From Photobacterium atrarenae (GTDB taxonomy: Bacteria; Pseudomonadota; Gammaproteobacteria; Enterobacterales; Vibrionaceae), in the NCBI RefSeq assembly GCF_024380015.1, contig NZ_CP101508.1, forward strand, positions 248,001-312,000: DNA of 64,000 nucleotides, written 5' to 3'. The notes beneath the pieces are model-generated. The model was not told the DNA's origin, did no database searches, and saw nothing but the letters and a program-made list of their open reading frames with translations. Position 1 is the first letter of the stretch. Each line of letters starts with the position of its first letter. Position numbers and translations under genes: made by a program. Shown here piece after piece: positions 21,207-33,866 of the stretch.

Positions 21207-21896
21207 ATGGGTCAAAAAGTACATCCTAATGGTATTCGTCTTGGCATCGTTAAGCCATGGAATACCACTTGGTTTGCTAACAGCCAAGAGTTCGCTGACA
21301 ACCTAGACGGCGACTTCAAGGTACGTCAGTTCCTGACTAAGGAACTATCTAAAGCGTCTCTGTCACGCATCGTTATCGAGCGTCCTGCTAAGAGCATCCG
21401 TGTAACTATTCACACGGCTCGTCCAGGCGTTGTTATCGGTAAGAAAGGTGAAGACGTAGAAAAACTACGCGCTCGCGTTGCTAAGATCGCTGGTGTTCCA
21501 GCTCAGATCAACATCGCTGAAGTACGTAAGCCTGAGCTAGACGGTCAACTGGTTGCAGACAGCATTTCGTCTCAGCTGGAGCGTCGTGTTATGTTCCGTC
21601 GCGCGATGAAGCGTGCGGTTCAAAACGCTATGCGTCTTGGCGCGAAAGGTATCAAAGTAGAAGTAAGCGGCCGTCTTGGCGGTGCTGAAATCGCACGTTC
21701 TGAGTGGTACCGTGAAGGTCGTGTACCTCTACACACTCTTCGTGCTGACATTGATTACGCAACTTCTTCGGCTCACACCCAGTACGGTGTCATTGGTGTT
21801 AAAGTTTGGATCTTCAAAGGTGAAGTTCTGGGCGGCATGCCAGTTGCTGAGCCAAAGGCTGACAAGCCTAAGAAGCAGCGCAAAGGCCGTAAATAA
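21207..21896 (+). CDS. rpsC: 30S ribosomal protein S3
   Basis: A 229-residue protein ([19 protein letters not shown]). A KH RNA-binding domain ([17 protein letters not shown] near residues 75-90) is part of the mRNA entry site and helicase. It is four residues shorter than E. coli S3, at the basic C-terminus. Confidence 0.98.
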   Translation: MGQKVHPNGIRLGIVKPWNTTWFANSQEFADNLDGDFKVRQFLTKELSKASLSRIVIERPAKSIRVTIHTARPGVVIGKKGEDVEKLRARVAKIAGVPAQINIAEVRKPELDGQLVADSISSQLERRVMFRRAMKRAVQNAMRLGAKGIKVEVSGRLGGAEIARSEWYREGRVPLHTLRADIDYATSSAHTQYGVIGVKVWIFKGEVLGGMPVAEPKADKPKKQRKGRK

Positions 21897-21907
21897 GGAG
21901 TTTATCG

Positions 21908-22318
21908 ATGCTGCAACCTAAACGCACTAAATTCCGCAAGACTCATAAGGGTCGTAACCGCGGTCTAGCGAACGGTACTGACGTAAGCTTCGGCACATTT
22001 GGTCTGAAAGCTGTTGGCCGTGGTCGTATCACTGCACGCCAAATCGAAGCGGCTCGTCGTGCTATGACTCGTCACATTAAACGTCAAGGTCAAATCTGGA
22101 TTCGTATCTTCCCAGACAAACCAATTACCTCTAAGCCTCTTGAAGTTCGTCAAGGTAAAGGTAAGGGTAACGTTGAGTACTGGGTAGCCCAGATCCAACC
22201 TGGTAAAGTTCTGTATGAGATGGATGGTGTTTCAGAAGAACTAGCTCGCGAAGCATTCGAGCTGGCTTCTCGTAAGCTACCTATCAAGACTACATTCGTA
22301 ACTAAGGCGGTGATGTGA
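21908..22318 (+). CDS. rplP: 50S ribosomal protein L16
   Basis: A 136-residue protein ([19 protein letters not shown]), same length as E. coli L16. It contacts the A-site tRNA elbow. The Arg81 region hydroxylated by YcfD in E. coli ([17 protein letters not shown]) is present. The stop overlaps the rpmC start by one base. Confidence 0.98.
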   Translation: MLQPKRTKFRKTHKGRNRGLANGTDVSFGTFGLKAVGRGRITARQIEAARRAMTRHIKRQGQIWIRIFPDKPITSKPLEVRQGKGKGNVEYWVAQIQPGKVLYEMDGVSEELAREAFELASRKLPIKTTFVTKAVM

Positions 22319-22509
22319 TGAAAGCACAAGATCTGCGCGCTAAAAGCGTTGAAGAACTGAATGCTGAGCTTGTGGGCCTTCTGCGCGAGCAGTTCAACCT
22401 GCGCATGCAGGCTGCGACTGGTCAACTACAGCAGACTCACACTCTGAAAGCTGTACGTCGCGATATCGCACGTGTTAAAACCGTTCTTAATGAGAAGGCT
22501 GAAGCATAA
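22318..22509 (+). CDS. rpmC: 50S ribosomal protein L29
   Basis: A 63-residue two-helix protein ([15 protein letters not shown]) near the tunnel exit. The start ATG 22318 overlaps the rplP stop by one base, and its stop overlaps rpsQ by one base, indicating translational coupling. Confidence 0.97.
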   Translation: MKAQDLRAKSVEELNAELVGLLREQFNLRMQAATGQLQQTHTLKAVRRDIARVKTVLNEKAEA

Positions 22510-22763
22510 TGAGCGAGAAAATTCGTACTCAGCAAGGTCGTGTAGTTAGCAACAAAGGCGACAAGTCTATTGTTGTTGCAATCGAGCGTAAAGTGAAACA
22601 CCCAATCTACGGGAAGTACATCACTCGCACGACTAAACTTCACGCACATGACGAAAACAACGAGTGTGGCCAAGGCGATACTGTTGAAATTCGCGAGTGC
22701 CGTCCACTGTCTAAGACAAAGTCTTGGACTCTGGTACGCGTCGTTGAGAAAGCTCGCATCTAA
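22509..22763 (+). CDS. rpsQ: 30S ribosomal protein S17
   Basis: An 84-residue OB-fold protein ([20 protein letters not shown]), equal in length to E. coli S17. It binds the 5' domain of 16S rRNA early in assembly. It is the last gene of the S10 operon and is followed by a terminator. Confidence 0.98.
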   Translation: MSEKIRTQQGRVVSNKGDKSIVVAIERKVKHPIYGKYITRTTKLHAHDENNECGQGDTVEIRECRPLSKTKSWTLVRVVEKARI

Positions 22764-22789
22764 GCGAACTTGACAACAACCTAACTGAG

Positions 22790-22822
22790 CGGCCCCGAAA
22801 ATTTTGGGGCCGTTTATTTTTT
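22790..22822 (+). terminator. Terminator of the S10 operon
   Basis: CGGCCCC (22790-22796) pairs with GGGGCCG (22806-22812), followed by TTTATTTTTT. It separates the S10 and spc transcription units. Confidence 0.88.
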
Positions 22823-22848
22823 GTCTACCCATCGGGCGAAAAGAGTGT

Positions 22849-22854
22849 TATCAT
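22849..22854 (+). promoter_or_regulatory. Possible spc operon -10 element
   Basis: TATCAT followed by a GC-rich discriminator (TCGCCGCC) lies 72 bp before rplN, where a promoter is expected after the S10 terminator. No good -35 is found at 16-18 bp spacing, so the call is weak. Confidence 0.35.
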
Positions 22855-22925
22855 TCGCCGCCTTTGTAGAAAAGGCAAAGCGACCCGAGATGGGTCTAGA
22901 TGTTTAAAATTAGCGGAGCACTAAC

Positions 22926-23297
22926 ATGATCCAAATGCAAAGTATGCTAGAAGCAGCCGATAACTCCGGCGCTCGTAGCGTAATGTGTATTAAGGTTCTG
23001 GGTGGTTCACACCGTCGCTATGCACATATCGGTGACATCATCAAAGTTACTGTTAAGGAAGCAATTCCACGCGGTAAAGTTAAAAAGGGTGATGTACTGA
23101 AAGCGGTGGTTGTGCGCACTCGTAAAGGCGTACGTCGTCCAGACGGCTCTGTCATTCGTTTTGACCGTAATGCTTGCGTATTGTTGAATGACAACAGTGA
23201 GCAACCAATCGGTACTCGTATTTTCGGCCCTGTGACTCGTGAGCTTCGTAACGATAAGTTCATGAAGATCGTTTCACTAGCGCCAGAAGTACTGTAA
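22926..23297 (+). CDS. rplN: 50S ribosomal protein L14
   Basis: A 123-residue protein ([19 protein letters not shown]), the first gene of the spc operon and the same length as E. coli L14. It contributes to an intersubunit bridge and is the docking site of the silencing factor RsfS. Confidence 0.98.
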   Translation: MIQMQSMLEAADNSGARSVMCIKVLGGSHRRYAHIGDIIKVTVKEAIPRGKVKKGDVLKAVVVRTRKGVRRPDGSVIRFDRNACVLLNDNSEQPIGTRIFGPVTRELRNDKFMKIVSLAPEVL

Positions 23298-23309
23298 GGA
23301 GTAATTCAA

Positions 23310-23621
23310 ATGGCAGCTAAAATCCGTCGTAACGACGAAGTTATCGTTCTTACTGGTAAAGATAAAGGTAAGAAAGGTAAAGTATCTAAGGTTCTAGCAA
23401 CCGGTAAAATCATCGTTGAAGGTATCAACCTTGTGAAGAAGCACCAGAAGCCTGTTCCGGCTATGGGCATCCAAGGTGGCATCGTTGAAAAAGAAGCAGC
23501 AATTGACGCTTCTAACGTTGCAATCGTAAACGGTGAAGGTAAAGCGGACCGTGTAGGCTTCCGATTCGAAGACGGCAAAAAAGTTCGTTTCTTCAAATCG
23601 ACTGGCGAAACTATCAAGTAA
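23310..23621 (+). CDS. rplX: 50S ribosomal protein L24
   Basis: A 103-residue KOW-domain protein ([23 protein letters not shown]), an initiator of 50S assembly. It is one residue shorter than E. coli L24 and lies 12 bp after rplN. In E. coli the repressor S8 binds the downstream rplX-rplE junction. Confidence 0.98.
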   Translation: MAAKIRRNDEVIVLTGKDKGKKGKVSKVLATGKIIVEGINLVKKHQKPVPAMGIQGGIVEKEAAIDASNVAIVNGEGKADRVGFRFEDGKKVRFFKSTGETIK

Positions 23622-23638
23622 TTCTGGAGTAGTACACT

Positions 23639-24178
23639 ATGGCGAAACTGCATGATTACTACAAAGAGACTATTGTAAAAGAGCTTGCTGACAAGTTCGA
23701 ATACAAGAGCATCATGCAAGTCCCAAGGATCGAAAAAATCACACTGAACATGGGTGTGGGCGACGCGATCAACGACAAAAAACTGCTAGAGAACGCAGCT
23801 GCTGACATGACTGCAATTGCAGGTCAGAAGCCGCTGATCACTAAAGCACGTAAGTCTGTTGCTGGCTTCAAGATCCGTGAGGGCTACCCTATTGGCTGTA
23901 AAGTAACTCTACGTGGCGAACGTATGTGGGACTTTTTCGAGCGTCTAATCTCAATTGCTGTACCGCGTATCCGCGATTTCCGTGGTCTGAACCCGAAATC
24001 ATTCGACGGTCGTGGTAACTACAGCATGGGCGTTCGTGAGCAGATTATCTTCCCAGAGATCGATTACGATAAAGTTGATCGTGTCCGTGGTCTAGACATC
24101 ACGATTACGACTTCTGCGAACTCTGACGAAGAAGCTCGTGCTCTGCTATCTGCTTTTAACTTCCCATTCCGTAAGTAA
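23639..24178 (+). CDS. rplE: 50S ribosomal protein L5
   Basis: A 179-residue protein ([20 protein letters not shown]), same length as E. coli L5. It binds 5S rRNA with L18 and contacts P-site tRNA. Confidence 0.98.
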   Translation: MAKLHDYYKETIVKELADKFEYKSIMQVPRIEKITLNMGVGDAINDKKLLENAAADMTAIAGQKPLITKARKSVAGFKIREGYPIGCKVTLRGERMWDFFERLISIAVPRIRDFRGLNPKSFDGRGNYSMGVREQIIFPEIDYDKVDRVRGLDITITTSANSDEEARALLSAFNFPFRK

Positions 24179-24193
24179 AAGTAAGGGTTACTA

Positions 24194-24499
24194 ATGGCTA
24201 AAGAATCCATGAAGGCGCGCGAAGTAAAACGCGCCAAGCTAGTAGCAAAGTACGCGGAAAAGCGTGCTGCGCTGAAAGCTCTAATCAACGACGTGAACGC
24301 GTCTGAAGAAGACCGCTGGAATGCAGTGCTTAAACTTCAGTCACTACCACGTGATTCTGCGAAGTCTCGTCAGCGTAACCGCTGTAACCAGACTGGACGT
24401 CCACACGGCTACCTACGTAAGTTTGGTCTATGCCGTATCAAGGTTCGTGAAGCTTGCATGAAAGGCGAGATTCCGGGTCTGCGTAAAGCTAGCTGGTAA
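24194..24499 (+). CDS. rpsN: 30S ribosomal protein S14 (zinc-free type)
   Basis: A 101-residue protein ([16 protein letters not shown]), the long form without the CxxC-CxxC zinc site. It is part of the 30S head and is the same length as E. coli S14. Confidence 0.98.
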   Translation: MAKESMKAREVKRAKLVAKYAEKRAALKALINDVNASEEDRWNAVLKLQSLPRDSAKSRQRNRCNQTGRPHGYLRKFGLCRIKVREACMKGEIPGLRKASW

Positions 24500-24535
24500 T
24501 TTGTTACCAAATTAGAATCACGGAGTAATTGACTT

Positions 24536-24928
24536 ATGAGCATGCAAGATCCGATTTCGGATATGCTGACCCGCATTCGCAACGGTCAGGCAGCGAAAAA
24601 AGTTGCTGTTAAAATGCCATCTTCTAAGCTGAAAGTTGCTATCGCTAAACTGCTGAAAGAAGAAGGTTATGTGGCTGACTACACCATCGTTGGTGAAGTG
24701 AAGCCTGAGCTAGAAGTGACTCTTAAGTACTTCGAAGCGAACCCAGTTATTGAGCAAATCCAACGTGTATCACGTCCAGGTCTGCGCATCTACAAGAAAA
24801 AAGATGCTCTGCCTTCAGTGATGGGCGGTCTGGGTATTGCTGTTGTATCCACTTCCAAAGGTCTGATGACTGACCGCGCTGCTCGCAAAGCGGGTCTTGG
24901 CGGTGAGATTATCTGCTACGTAGCTTAA
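24536..24928 (+). CDS. rpsH: 30S ribosomal protein S8
   Basis: A 130-residue protein ([20 protein letters not shown]), same length as E. coli S8. It binds the central domain of 16S rRNA and represses the spc operon in E. coli. Confidence 0.98.
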   Translation: MSMQDPISDMLTRIRNGQAAKKVAVKMPSSKLKVAIAKLLKEEGYVADYTIVGEVKPELEVTLKYFEANPVIEQIQRVSRPGLRIYKKKDALPSVMGGLGIAVVSTSKGLMTDRAARKAGLGGEIICYVA

Positions 24929-24938
24929 GGAGTAGGAA

Positions 24939-25472
24939 ATGTCTCGTGTTGCAAAAGCACCTGTAGTAATTCCTGCCGGCGTAGAAGTTAAACTAAACGG
25001 TCAGGAAATCACTGTTAAAGGTGGTAAGGGCGAACTAACTCGCACTATCAACGAAGCAGTTGTTCTTTCCCAGGAAGAGAACACAATCACTTTCGGTCCT
25101 CGCGAAGGTTTCGAAAAAGCTTGGGCACAAGCAGGTACTGCTCGTGCACTGGTTAACAACATGGTTGTTGGTGTTACTGAAGGCTTTACTAAAAAGCTGA
25201 TTCTTAAGGGTGTAGGTTACCGTGCTGCCATTAAAGGCAACGCAGTTGGCCTGACTCTAGGTTTCTCGCACCCAGTTGAGCACGAACTGCCAGCAGGTAT
25301 CAAAGCTGAATGTCCATCTCAGACTGAAATCGTACTGACAGGTACTGATAAACAGCTGATTGGCCAGGTAGCTGCTGATATTCGCGCTTACCGTAGCCCT
25401 GAGCCTTACAAAGGCAAAGGTGTTCGTTACGCCGACGAAGTTGTGCGTACTAAAGAAGCTAAGAAGAAGTAA
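24939..25472 (+). CDS. rplF: 50S ribosomal protein L6
   Basis: A 177-residue protein ([20 protein letters not shown]) near the GTPase-associated centre, the same length as E. coli L6. The C-terminal sequence [22 protein letters not shown] is typical. Confidence 0.98.
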   Translation: MSRVAKAPVVIPAGVEVKLNGQEITVKGGKGELTRTINEAVVLSQEENTITFGPREGFEKAWAQAGTARALVNNMVVGVTEGFTKKLILKGVGYRAAIKGNAVGLTLGFSHPVEHELPAGIKAECPSQTEIVLTGTDKQLIGQVAADIRAYRSPEPYKGKGVRYADEVVRTKEAKKK

Positions 25473-25481
25473 GGTAACACT

Positions 25482-25835
25482 ATGGATAAGAAAGCATCTC
25501 GTATCCGTCGTGCGACCCGTGCACGTCGTAAGATTGCTGAACTGGGCGTAACACGCCTGGTTGTACACCGCACTCCACGTCACGTGTACGCTCAGGTAAT
25601 CGCACCGAATGGTTCAGAGGTTATCGCAGCCGCTTCTACAGTAGAAAAAGCGATCCGTGAGCAGGTTAAGAGCACCGGTAACAAAGACGCTGCTGCAGCT
25701 GTAGGTAAGGCTATTGCTGAGCGCGCGATTGAAAAAGGCATCTCTAACGTTGCATTCGATCGTTCTGGTTTCCAATACCACGGCCGTGTTGCTGCACTAG
25801 CAGAAGCTGCTCGTGAAGCTGGTCTGAAATTCTAA
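25482..25835 (+). CDS. rplR: 50S ribosomal protein L18
   Basis: A 117-residue protein ([20 protein letters not shown]). The basic N-terminus and the core bind 5S rRNA, with L5. It is the same length as E. coli L18 and lies nine bases after rplF. Confidence 0.98.
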   Translation: MDKKASRIRRATRARRKIAELGVTRLVVHRTPRHVYAQVIAPNGSEVIAAASTVEKAIREQVKSTGNKDAAAAVGKAIAERAIEKGISNVAFDRSGFQYHGRVAALAEAAREAGLKF

Positions 25836-25847
25836 GGTAGGCGGAAG

Positions 25848-26345
25848 ATGGCTAACGAAAAAACTCAATCAGATTTGCATGAAAAGCTGATCGCTGTTAA
25901 CCGTGTATCTAAGACGGTTAAAGGTGGTCGTATTTTCAGCTTTACTGCACTAACAGTTGTTGGTGACGGTAACGGTCGCGTTGGTTTCGGTTACGGCAAG
26001 GCACGTGAAGTTCCTGCTGCGATCCAGAAAGCGATGGAAAAAGCTCGCCGCAACATGGTGAATGTTGCCCTGAACGACGGTACTCTGCACCACGCTGTTA
26101 AAGGCCGCCACACTGGTTCTAAAGTGTACATGCAGCCTGCATCAGAAGGTACTGGTATCATCGCCGGTGGTGCAATGCGTGCAGTACTGGAAGTTGCTGG
26201 CGTTCACAACGTACTGGCGAAAGCATACGGCTCTACAAACCCTATCAACATCGTTCGCGCGACTATTGATGGTTTGAGTGGCATGAACTCTCCAGAAAAG
26301 ATCGCCGCGAAGCGTGGTCTTTCTGTTAAAGAAATTCTGGAGTAA
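25848..26345 (+). CDS. rpsE: 30S ribosomal protein S5
   Basis: A 165-residue protein ([20 protein letters not shown]). The N-terminal double-stranded-RNA-binding domain has the spectinomycin-site loop [13 protein letters not shown] with ordinary residues. It is two residues shorter than E. coli S5. Confidence 0.98.
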   Translation: MANEKTQSDLHEKLIAVNRVSKTVKGGRIFSFTALTVVGDGNGRVGFGYGKAREVPAAIQKAMEKARRNMVNVALNDGTLHHAVKGRHTGSKVYMQPASEGTGIIAGGAMRAVLEVAGVHNVLAKAYGSTNPINIVRATIDGLSGMNSPEKIAAKRGLSVKEILE

Positions 26346-26350
26346 TCGAC

Positions 26351-26530
26351 ATGGCTAAGACTATTAAAGTAACGCAGACCAAGAGCTCAATCGGCCGTCT
26401 GCCAAAGCACAAAGCTACTTTGCGTGGCCTGGGTCTACGTCGCATCAACCACACTGTAGAACTTGAAGATACACCGTGCGTACGCGGTATGATCAACAAG
26501 GTTATCTACATGGTTAAAGTTGAGGAGTAA
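26351..26530 (+). CDS. rpmD: 50S ribosomal protein L30
   Basis: A 59-residue protein translated directly from the sequence: [18 protein letters not shown] at the start and IYMVKVEE at the end. Length equals E. coli L30. It begins five bases after rpsE and ends five bases before rplO. Confidence 0.97.
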   Translation: MAKTIKVTQTKSSIGRLPKHKATLRGLGLRRINHTVELEDTPCVRGMINKVIYMVKVEE

Positions 26531-26535
26531 TCAGA

Positions 26536-26970
26536 ATGCGTTTGAATACTCTATCTCCGGCTGCGGGTTCTAAGCCTTCTCAGAAGCGCGTAGGCCGTGG
26601 TATCGGTTCAGGTCTGGGCAAAACTTGTGGCCGTGGTCACAAAGGTCAGAAATCACGTTCAGGTGGTTCTGTACGTCCAGGCTTCGAAGGCGGTCAAATG
26701 CCTTTGAAACAGCGTCTACCAAAATTCGGTTTTACTTCTCGCAAGAGCCTGGTAACAGCTGAAGTTCGTCTAGCAGAGCTGGCGAAAGTTGAAGGTGACG
26801 TAGTAAGCCTGGAAACACTGAAGGCTGCGAATGTAATCACTAAGAACATTGAGTTCGCGAAAGTTGTACTTTCGGGTGAAATCGCTCGTCCAGTAACAGT
26901 GAAAGGCCTACGCGTGACTAAAGGCGCTAAAGCTGCGATCGAAGCTGCAGGCGGTAAAATCGAGGAATAA
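26536..26970 (+). CDS. rplO: 50S ribosomal protein L15
   Basis: A 144-residue protein ([20 protein letters not shown]). The glycine- and arginine-rich N-terminal extension threads into 23S rRNA. Length equals E. coli L15. Confidence 0.98.
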   Translation: MRLNTLSPAAGSKPSQKRVGRGIGSGLGKTCGRGHKGQKSRSGGSVRPGFEGGQMPLKQRLPKFGFTSRKSLVTAEVRLAELAKVEGDVVSLETLKAANVITKNIEFAKVVLSGEIARPVTVKGLRVTKGAKAAIEAAGGKIEE

Positions 26971-26992
26971 TTAACTCGAGGATGAGGTACAG

Positions 26993-28318
26993 ATGGCTAA
27001 ACAACCAGGACAAGATTTTCGTAGTGCCCAAGGCGGCCTAGCAGAGCTTAAGACACGCCTACTCTTTGTATTAGGTGCGATCTTAATTTTCCGAGCAGGC
27101 TCTTTTGTGCCTATTCCTGGTATTGACGCTGCTGTACTTGCCGATCTGTTCGAACAGCAAAAGGGCACCGTCATTGAACTGTTTAACATGTTCTCTGGTG
27201 GTGCACTTGAGCGTGCTTCCATCTTGGCGCTGGGGATCATGCCGTATATTTCGGCATCGATCATTGTCCAGTTGCTGACGGTTGTTCATCCGGCTCTGGC
27301 CGAGTTGAAAAAGGAAGGGGAGTCTGGCCGTCGTAAGATCAGCCAGTACACTCGTTACGGCACGCTTGTTTTGGCAACCTTCCAAGCAATTGGTATTGCA
27401 ACGGGGTTACCAAGTATGATCCCTGGCCTGGTCATTAACCCGGGCCTCGGATTTTACTTTGTCGCGGTAGTAAGTTTGGTTACCGGTACCATGTTCCTGA
27501 TGTGGTTGGGTGAGCAAATTACCGAGCGTGGCATTGGTAACGGTATTTCAGTAATTATCTTTACTGGTATCGTTGCAGGTTTGCCGCCAGCTATTGGACA
27601 GACCGTAGAGCAAGCACGTCAAGGTGAATTGCACGTACTTCTTCTACTATTAATTGCAGTTATCTCTTTCGCTGTAATTTATTTTGTAGTGTTCATGGAG
27701 CGTGGTCAGCGTCGTATCGTCGTCAACTACGCCAAGCGTCAGCAGGGCCGTCGTGTTTTTGCTGCGCAAAGCACTCACCTGCCGTTGAAAATCAACATGG
27801 CAGGGGTAATTCCAGCGATTTTTGCATCCAGTATTATTCTGTTTCCGGGGACACTGGCTCAGTGGTTCGGTCAGAATGAGAACTTGGGTTGGCTCAGCGA
27901 TATCTCACTGGCGCTCAGCCCTGGTCAACCACTATATGTGATGCTGTATGCTGCTGCGATTATTTTCTTCTGTTTCTTCTATACCGCGTTGGTGTTTAAT
28001 CCACGCGAGACAGCGGACAACTTGAAGAAGTCTGGTGCGTTCGTACCTGGTATTCGCCCGGGTGAACAGACCGCGAAGTATATTGATAAAGTGATGACTC
28101 GTCTGACTTTGGCAGGCGCTCTGTACATTACCTTTATCTGTCTGATCCCCGAGTTTATGATGATTGCATGGAATGTCCGCTTCTACTTTGGCGGTACATC
28201 ACTACTGATTGTAGTTGTAGTTATTATGGACTTCATGGCTCAAGTTCAGACACATCTGATGTCTCAACAATATGAGTCTGTTTTGAAAAAGGCTAACCTT
28301 AAAGGCCACGGCCGATAA
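26993..28318 (+). CDS. secY: Preprotein translocase subunit SecY
   Basis: A 441-residue inner-membrane protein with ten membrane segments, starting [20 protein letters not shown]. It forms the channel of SecYEG for export and membrane insertion. The plug region after TM1 and the cytosolic loop [19 protein letters not shown] (near residues 235-255), which binds SecA and the ribosome, are visible. It follows rplO by 22 bp in the spc operon. Confidence 0.98.
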
Positions 28319-28347
28319 GACTAGTTATCCATTTACGGAGTTTAGCA

Positions 28348-28461
28348 ATGAAAGTTCGTGCTTCCGTTAAGAAAATCTGCCGTAACTGTAAAGTTATCAA
28401 GCGCAACGGTGTTGTGCGCGTAATTTGCAGTGAGCCAAAGCACAAACAGCGCCAAGGCTAA
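28348..28461 (+). CDS. rpmJ: 50S ribosomal protein L36
   Basis: A 37-residue protein found by direct reading ([20 protein letters not shown]). The C, C, C, H zinc ligands (CRNC, CSEPKH) are present, so this is the zinc-containing form. A zinc-independent paralogue, if any, would lie elsewhere. Confidence 0.97.
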
Positions 28462-28493
28462 TTAGCAGAAATATTTCTTGCAAATTGAAGGTG

Positions 28494-28522
28494 GGTTGGC
28501 TAAATTAGCCAACCAATCTTTT
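28494..28522 (+). terminator. Hairpin after rpmJ (likely spc operon terminator)
   Basis: GGTTGGCT (28494-28501) pairs with AGCCAACC (28507-28514) around AAATT. It is followed by AATCTTTT, a modest T-run, so termination may be partial. Confidence 0.6.
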
Positions 28523-28612
28523 GTGTGTGCAAAAGAATTGTTCCACCGCTGCGTATCCTAAACGGGCTTTGCAGCGGTTATTCTTGAAAAGTACTAGGAG
28601 TGAATAGTGGCC
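28518..28612 (+). promoter_or_regulatory. Alpha operon leader pseudoknot (S4 repression site)
   Basis: The segment GTATCCTAAACGGGCTTTGC (near 28551-28572) closely matches the core of the E. coli alpha-operon leader. It is framed by complementary CCGCTGC (near 28545) and GCAGCGG (near 28571), and leads to AGGAG and the GTG start of rpsM. In E. coli, S4 binds this nested pseudoknot and traps the ribosome at rpsM. I infer the same role here. Confidence 0.85.
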
Positions 28613-28963
28613 CGTATTGCAGGCATTAACATTCCTGATCAGAAACATTCTGTAATCGCTCTTACTGCGATCTACGGCATTGGTAAAACTCGCTCAAAAG
28701 CTATCCTAGCTGAAGCGGGTATTGCTGAAAATGTTAAGATCAGTGAACTGACTGAAGAGCAGATCGATCTACTGCGTGATGGTGTAGCCAAGTACACTGT
28801 AGAAGGTGATCTACGTCGTGAAGTATCTATGAACATCAAGCGTCTGATGGACCTTGGCTGTTTCCGTGGTCTTCGTCATCGTCGCAGTCTACCACTACGT
28901 GGACAGCGTACTAAAACCAACGCACGTACCCGTAAGGGTCCGCGCAAGCCGATCAAAAAATAA
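28607..28963 (+). CDS. rpsM: 30S ribosomal protein S13
   Basis: A 118-residue protein ([20 protein letters not shown]) starting at GTG 28607, as in E. coli. It contacts the P-site tRNA and bridges to the large subunit. It is the first gene of the alpha operon, and its start lies inside the S4-binding leader. Confidence 0.98.
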   Translation: MARIAGINIPDQKHSVIALTAIYGIGKTRSKAILAEAGIAENVKISELTEEQIDLLRDGVAKYTVEGDLRREVSMNIKRLMDLGCFRGLRHRRSLPLRGQRTKTNARTRKGPRKPIKK

Positions 28964-28976
28964 TCGGATAAGGTAG

Positions 28977-29372
<396 letters not shown>

Positions 29373-29404
29373 CGTTTCGTTTCTAGGAAAACTGGAGAAA
29401 GAAC

Positions 29405-30025
29405 ATGGCAAGATATTTGGGTCCTAAGCTGAAGCTTAGCCGTCGTGAAGGTACAGACTTGTTCCTTAAGTCTGGTGTCCGCGCGATTGATACCAAGTGT
29501 AAAATTGATAACGCACCAGGTGTACACGGCGCTCGTCGCGGTCGTCTATCTGACTATGGCGTTCAGCTTCGTGAGAAGCAAAAAGTTCGTCGTACTTACG
29601 GCGTTCTGGAAAAACAATTCCGTAACTACTACAAAGAAGCTGCTCGTATCAAGGGCAACACAGGTGAAAACCTGCTTCAGCTTCTGGAAGGTCGTCTGGA
29701 TAACGTCGTTTACCGCATGGGCTTCGGCTCAACTCGTGCCGAAGCACGTCAGCTGGTAAGCCACAAAGCGATCCTAGTTAACGGTCAAGTCGTAAACGTT
29801 CCTTCTTTCAAGGTAGCGGCTAACGACGTTGTTAGCGTTCGTGAGAAAGCTAAGAACCAAGCACGCATCAAAGCAGCTCTAGAAGTTGCTACTCAGCGTG
29901 AACTACCGACTTGGGTCGAAGTAGACAACAGCAAGATGGAAGGTACGTTCAAGCGTCTTCCAGAACGTTCTGATTTGTCTGCCGACATCAACGAACACCT
30001 GATCGTCGAGCTTTACTCTAAGTAA
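29405..30025 (+). CDS. rpsD: 30S ribosomal protein S4
   Basis: A 206-residue protein ([20 protein letters not shown]) with a C-terminal S4 RNA-binding domain ([19 protein letters not shown] near 98-116). It starts 30S assembly and represses the alpha operon by binding its leader. Length equals E. coli S4. Confidence 0.98.
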   Translation: MARYLGPKLKLSRREGTDLFLKSGVRAIDTKCKIDNAPGVHGARRGRLSDYGVQLREKQKVRRTYGVLEKQFRNYYKEAARIKGNTGENLLQLLEGRLDNVVYRMGFGSTRAEARQLVSHKAILVNGQVVNVPSFKVAANDVVSVREKAKNQARIKAALEVATQRELPTWVEVDNSKMEGTFKRLPERSDLSADINEHLIVELYSK

Positions 30026-30048
30026 GGCTATAGTTAAGAGAGGACACA

Positions 30049-31038
30049 ATGCAGGGTTCTGTAACAGAATTTCTTAAGCCGCGTCTTGTTGATATTGAAC
30101 AAGTTAACACGACGCATGCAAAAGTAACTCTTGAGCCGCTAGAGCGTGGTTTCGGTCACACCCTAGGTAATGCTCTACGTCGCATTCTACTATCTTCAAT
30201 GCCAGGCTGTGCCGTCACTGAAGTAGAAATCGACGGTGTGTTACACGAGTACAGCACCAAAGAAGGAGTACAGGAAGATGTTCTTGAGATCCTTCTTAAC
30301 CTTAAAGGCCTGGCCGTTAAGGTTGAGGGTAAAGACGAAGTTATCCTTACTCTGAACAAGTCTGGTGCAGGCCCTGTTGTTGCAGGTGACATCACCCACG
30401 ACGGTGATGTTGAGATTGCGAACCCAGAACACGTAATCTGCCACCTAACTGATGACAATGCTGACATCAGCATGCGCATCAAGGTAGAGCGTGGTCGTGG
30501 CTATGTACCAGCGTCTGCTCGTATTCATTCTGAAGAAGATGAGCGCCCAATTGGTCGTCTGCTAGTTGATGCAACTTTCAGCCCAGTTGACCGTATCGCT
30601 TATGCTGTTGAGGCTGCACGTGTTGAACAACGTACAGACCTGGACAAGCTGATTATCGATATGGAGACTAACGGTACTCTTGATCCTGAGGAAGCGATCC
30701 GTCGCGCAGCAACAATTCTTGCTGAGCAGCTGGATGCATTCGTAGATCTGCGTGATGTACGAGTTCCTGAAGAGAAAGAAGAGAAGCCGGAGTTCGATCC
30801 GATCCTACTGCGTCCTGTAGACGATCTTGAACTAACTGTTCGCTCTGCTAACTGTCTGAAAGCAGAAGCGATCCACTACATCGGTGATCTTGTTCAGCGT
30901 ACCGAGGTTGAGCTACTGAAAACGCCTAACCTGGGTAAGAAGTCTTTAACTGAAATTAAAGACGTGCTGGCGTCACGTGGTCTGTCTCTGGGCATGCGCC
31001 TGGAAAACTGGCCGCCGGCATCAATCGCTGAAGATTAA
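30049..31038 (+). CDS. rpoA: RNA polymerase alpha subunit
   Basis: A 329-residue protein, same length as E. coli. The N-terminal domain (1-235) dimerises and carries beta and beta-prime; a flexible linker ([11 protein letters not shown]) leads to the C-terminal domain (250-329; [18 protein letters not shown]). That domain binds UP elements and activators, and its Arg265-type contact residue is in this segment. It lies in the alpha operon between rpsD and rplQ. Confidence 0.98.
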   Translation: MQGSVTEFLKPRLVDIEQVNTTHAKVTLEPLERGFGHTLGNALRRILLSSMPGCAVTEVEIDGVLHEYSTKEGVQEDVLEILLNLKGLAVKVEGKDEVILTLNKSGAGPVVAGDITHDGDVEIANPEHVICHLTDDNADISMRIKVERGRGYVPASARIHSEEDERPIGRLLVDATFSPVDRIAYAVEAARVEQRTDLDKLIIDMETNGTLDPEEAIRRAATILAEQLDAFVDLRDVRVPEEKEEKPEFDPILLRPVDDLELTVRSANCLKAEAIHYIGDLVQRTEVELLKTPNLGKKSLTEIKDVLASRGLSLGMRLENWPPASIAED

Positions 31039-31071
31039 TAGTTACTGATATCTAGTTAGAAGGATTAGGTC

Positions 31072-31458
31072 ATGCGCCATCGTAAGAGTGGTCGTCAACT
31101 CAACCGCAACAGCAGCCATCGCAAAGCGATGTTCAGCAACATGGCTGGCTCTCTGGTACGTCACGAACTTATCAAGACTACCCTGCCTAAGGCAAAAGAG
31201 CTGCGTCGCGTAATTGAGCCATTGATTACCCTAGCTAAGACTGACAGTGTTGCTAACCGTCGTCTGGCATTCGCACGTACTCGTGATAACGAAGTTGTTG
31301 CGAAACTGTTTAACGAATTAGGTCCACGTTTCGCTCAGCGTCCAGGCGGTTACACTCGCATCATGAAATGCGGTTTCCGTGCTGGCGATAAAGCCCCTAT
31401 GGCTTATATCGAGCTAGTAGACCGTCCTGAAGCTCAGGAAGAAGCTGCTGCTGAATAA
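31072..31458 (+). CDS. rplQ: 50S ribosomal protein L17
   Basis: A 128-residue protein ([20 protein letters not shown]), the last gene of the alpha operon. The acidic tail EAQEEAAAE is typical. A terminator follows 24 bp after the stop. Confidence 0.98.
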   Translation: MRHRKSGRQLNRNSSHRKAMFSNMAGSLVRHELIKTTLPKAKELRRVIEPLITLAKTDSVANRRLAFARTRDNEVVAKLFNELGPRFAQRPGGYTRIMKCGFRAGDKAPMAYIELVDRPEAQEEAAAE

Positions 31459-31482
31459 GCACTAGCGCGTTAAATGAAAGAG

Positions 31483-31508
31483 GCCGAGTCACTGACTCGG
31501 CTTTTTTT
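31483..31508 (+). terminator. Terminator of the alpha operon
   Basis: GCCGAGTC (31483-31490) pairs with GACTCGGC (31494-31501) and is followed by a T-run. Confidence 0.93.
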
Positions 31509-31768
31509 ATACCTGAAATTCTGCATCAGTGTTTTCAGGTTTTACCGCCGCTTATTTCTATCCTGAATGTCCTCTTTATTATTTTATCTCTTCGCTCTGA
31601 ACTTCTCTTTTTTATCTATCTTCCTATTTTCAGTGGTAGAGAAGGTTCTTTAAGTCTATCGATTTACCGGAAATAGAGATTAAAGCCAGGGGGGAGGTGT
31701 TAATTCTAGCATCTTAGTTCGATTTTGGTTGCTTTTTCATCGGCTGTGGTTTTTTTTGAAATTTAGGC
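31509..31768. other. AT-rich stretch upstream of the rRNA promoters
   Basis: I see no gene. The stretch is T-rich, and the part next to P1 (31748-31766) has T/A runs suited to an UP element and Fis binding. No individual Fis site is claimed. Confidence 0.4.
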
Positions 31769-31796
31769 TTGCCAATAAGGTGAGCTTCTCTATAAT
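31769..31796 (+). promoter_or_regulatory. rRNA operon promoter P1
   Basis: TTGCCA (31769-31774), a 16-bp spacer and a perfect TATAAT (31791-31796) are followed by the GC-rich discriminator GCCGCC, typical of stringently controlled rRNA promoters. The short 16-bp spacer is also typical. Confidence 0.85.
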
Positions 31797-31880
31797 GCCG
31801 CCTCACTGAGACGGAGAAGGCAGGCAAAACAGCAAGTCGATTCCTTCGGTAAGGCAGCAAGAATTAATTTCAAAAAGTGT

Positions 31881-31908
31881 TTGACACAAGAGATTGATTC
31901 GCTAGAAT
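31881..31908 (+). promoter_or_regulatory. rRNA operon promoter P2
   Basis: TTGACA (31881-31886), a 16-bp spacer and TAGAAT (31903-31908) lie about 110 bp after P1, with a GC-rich discriminator (GGCTGCCC). Confidence 0.85.
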
Positions 31909-31965
31909 GGCTGCCCTGTTCAACAAGAATATTTCAGTTGTCTGTATTTAACTTGTTGAAAGGTT

Positions 31966-31977
31966 TGTTCTTTAACA
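31966..31977 (+). promoter_or_regulatory. boxA antitermination site of the rRNA leader
   Basis: TGTTCTTTAACA differs by one base from the boxA consensus TGCTCTTTAACA. NusB-NusE load here to prevent Rho termination of rRNA transcripts. Confidence 0.85.
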
Positions 31978-32123
31978 ATTTGACCATGCAATCTGTGTGG
32001 GCACTCGTGGAATGATAGTCAAAAGATTTATCAGTGAACTGAGTGACCAAATCGATACTTAGGTATCGGCACAGTCAATTTATCAGTAATCACTGAGCCG
32101 TTTCTTCGGAAACAACAAAACTT

Positions 32124-33675
<1,552 letters not shown>

Positions 33676-33749
33676 ACGATATGACGCATTGTTTGATGCA
33701 GTGTCCACACAGATTGCCTGGTTAAAATGTAAAAGAGCGAAACGATGCT

Positions 33750-33826
<77 letters not shown>

Positions 33827-33866
33827 CTTCCTGCCCAAGGGAAGCTGGTGAGGCATCGGAAACGTT

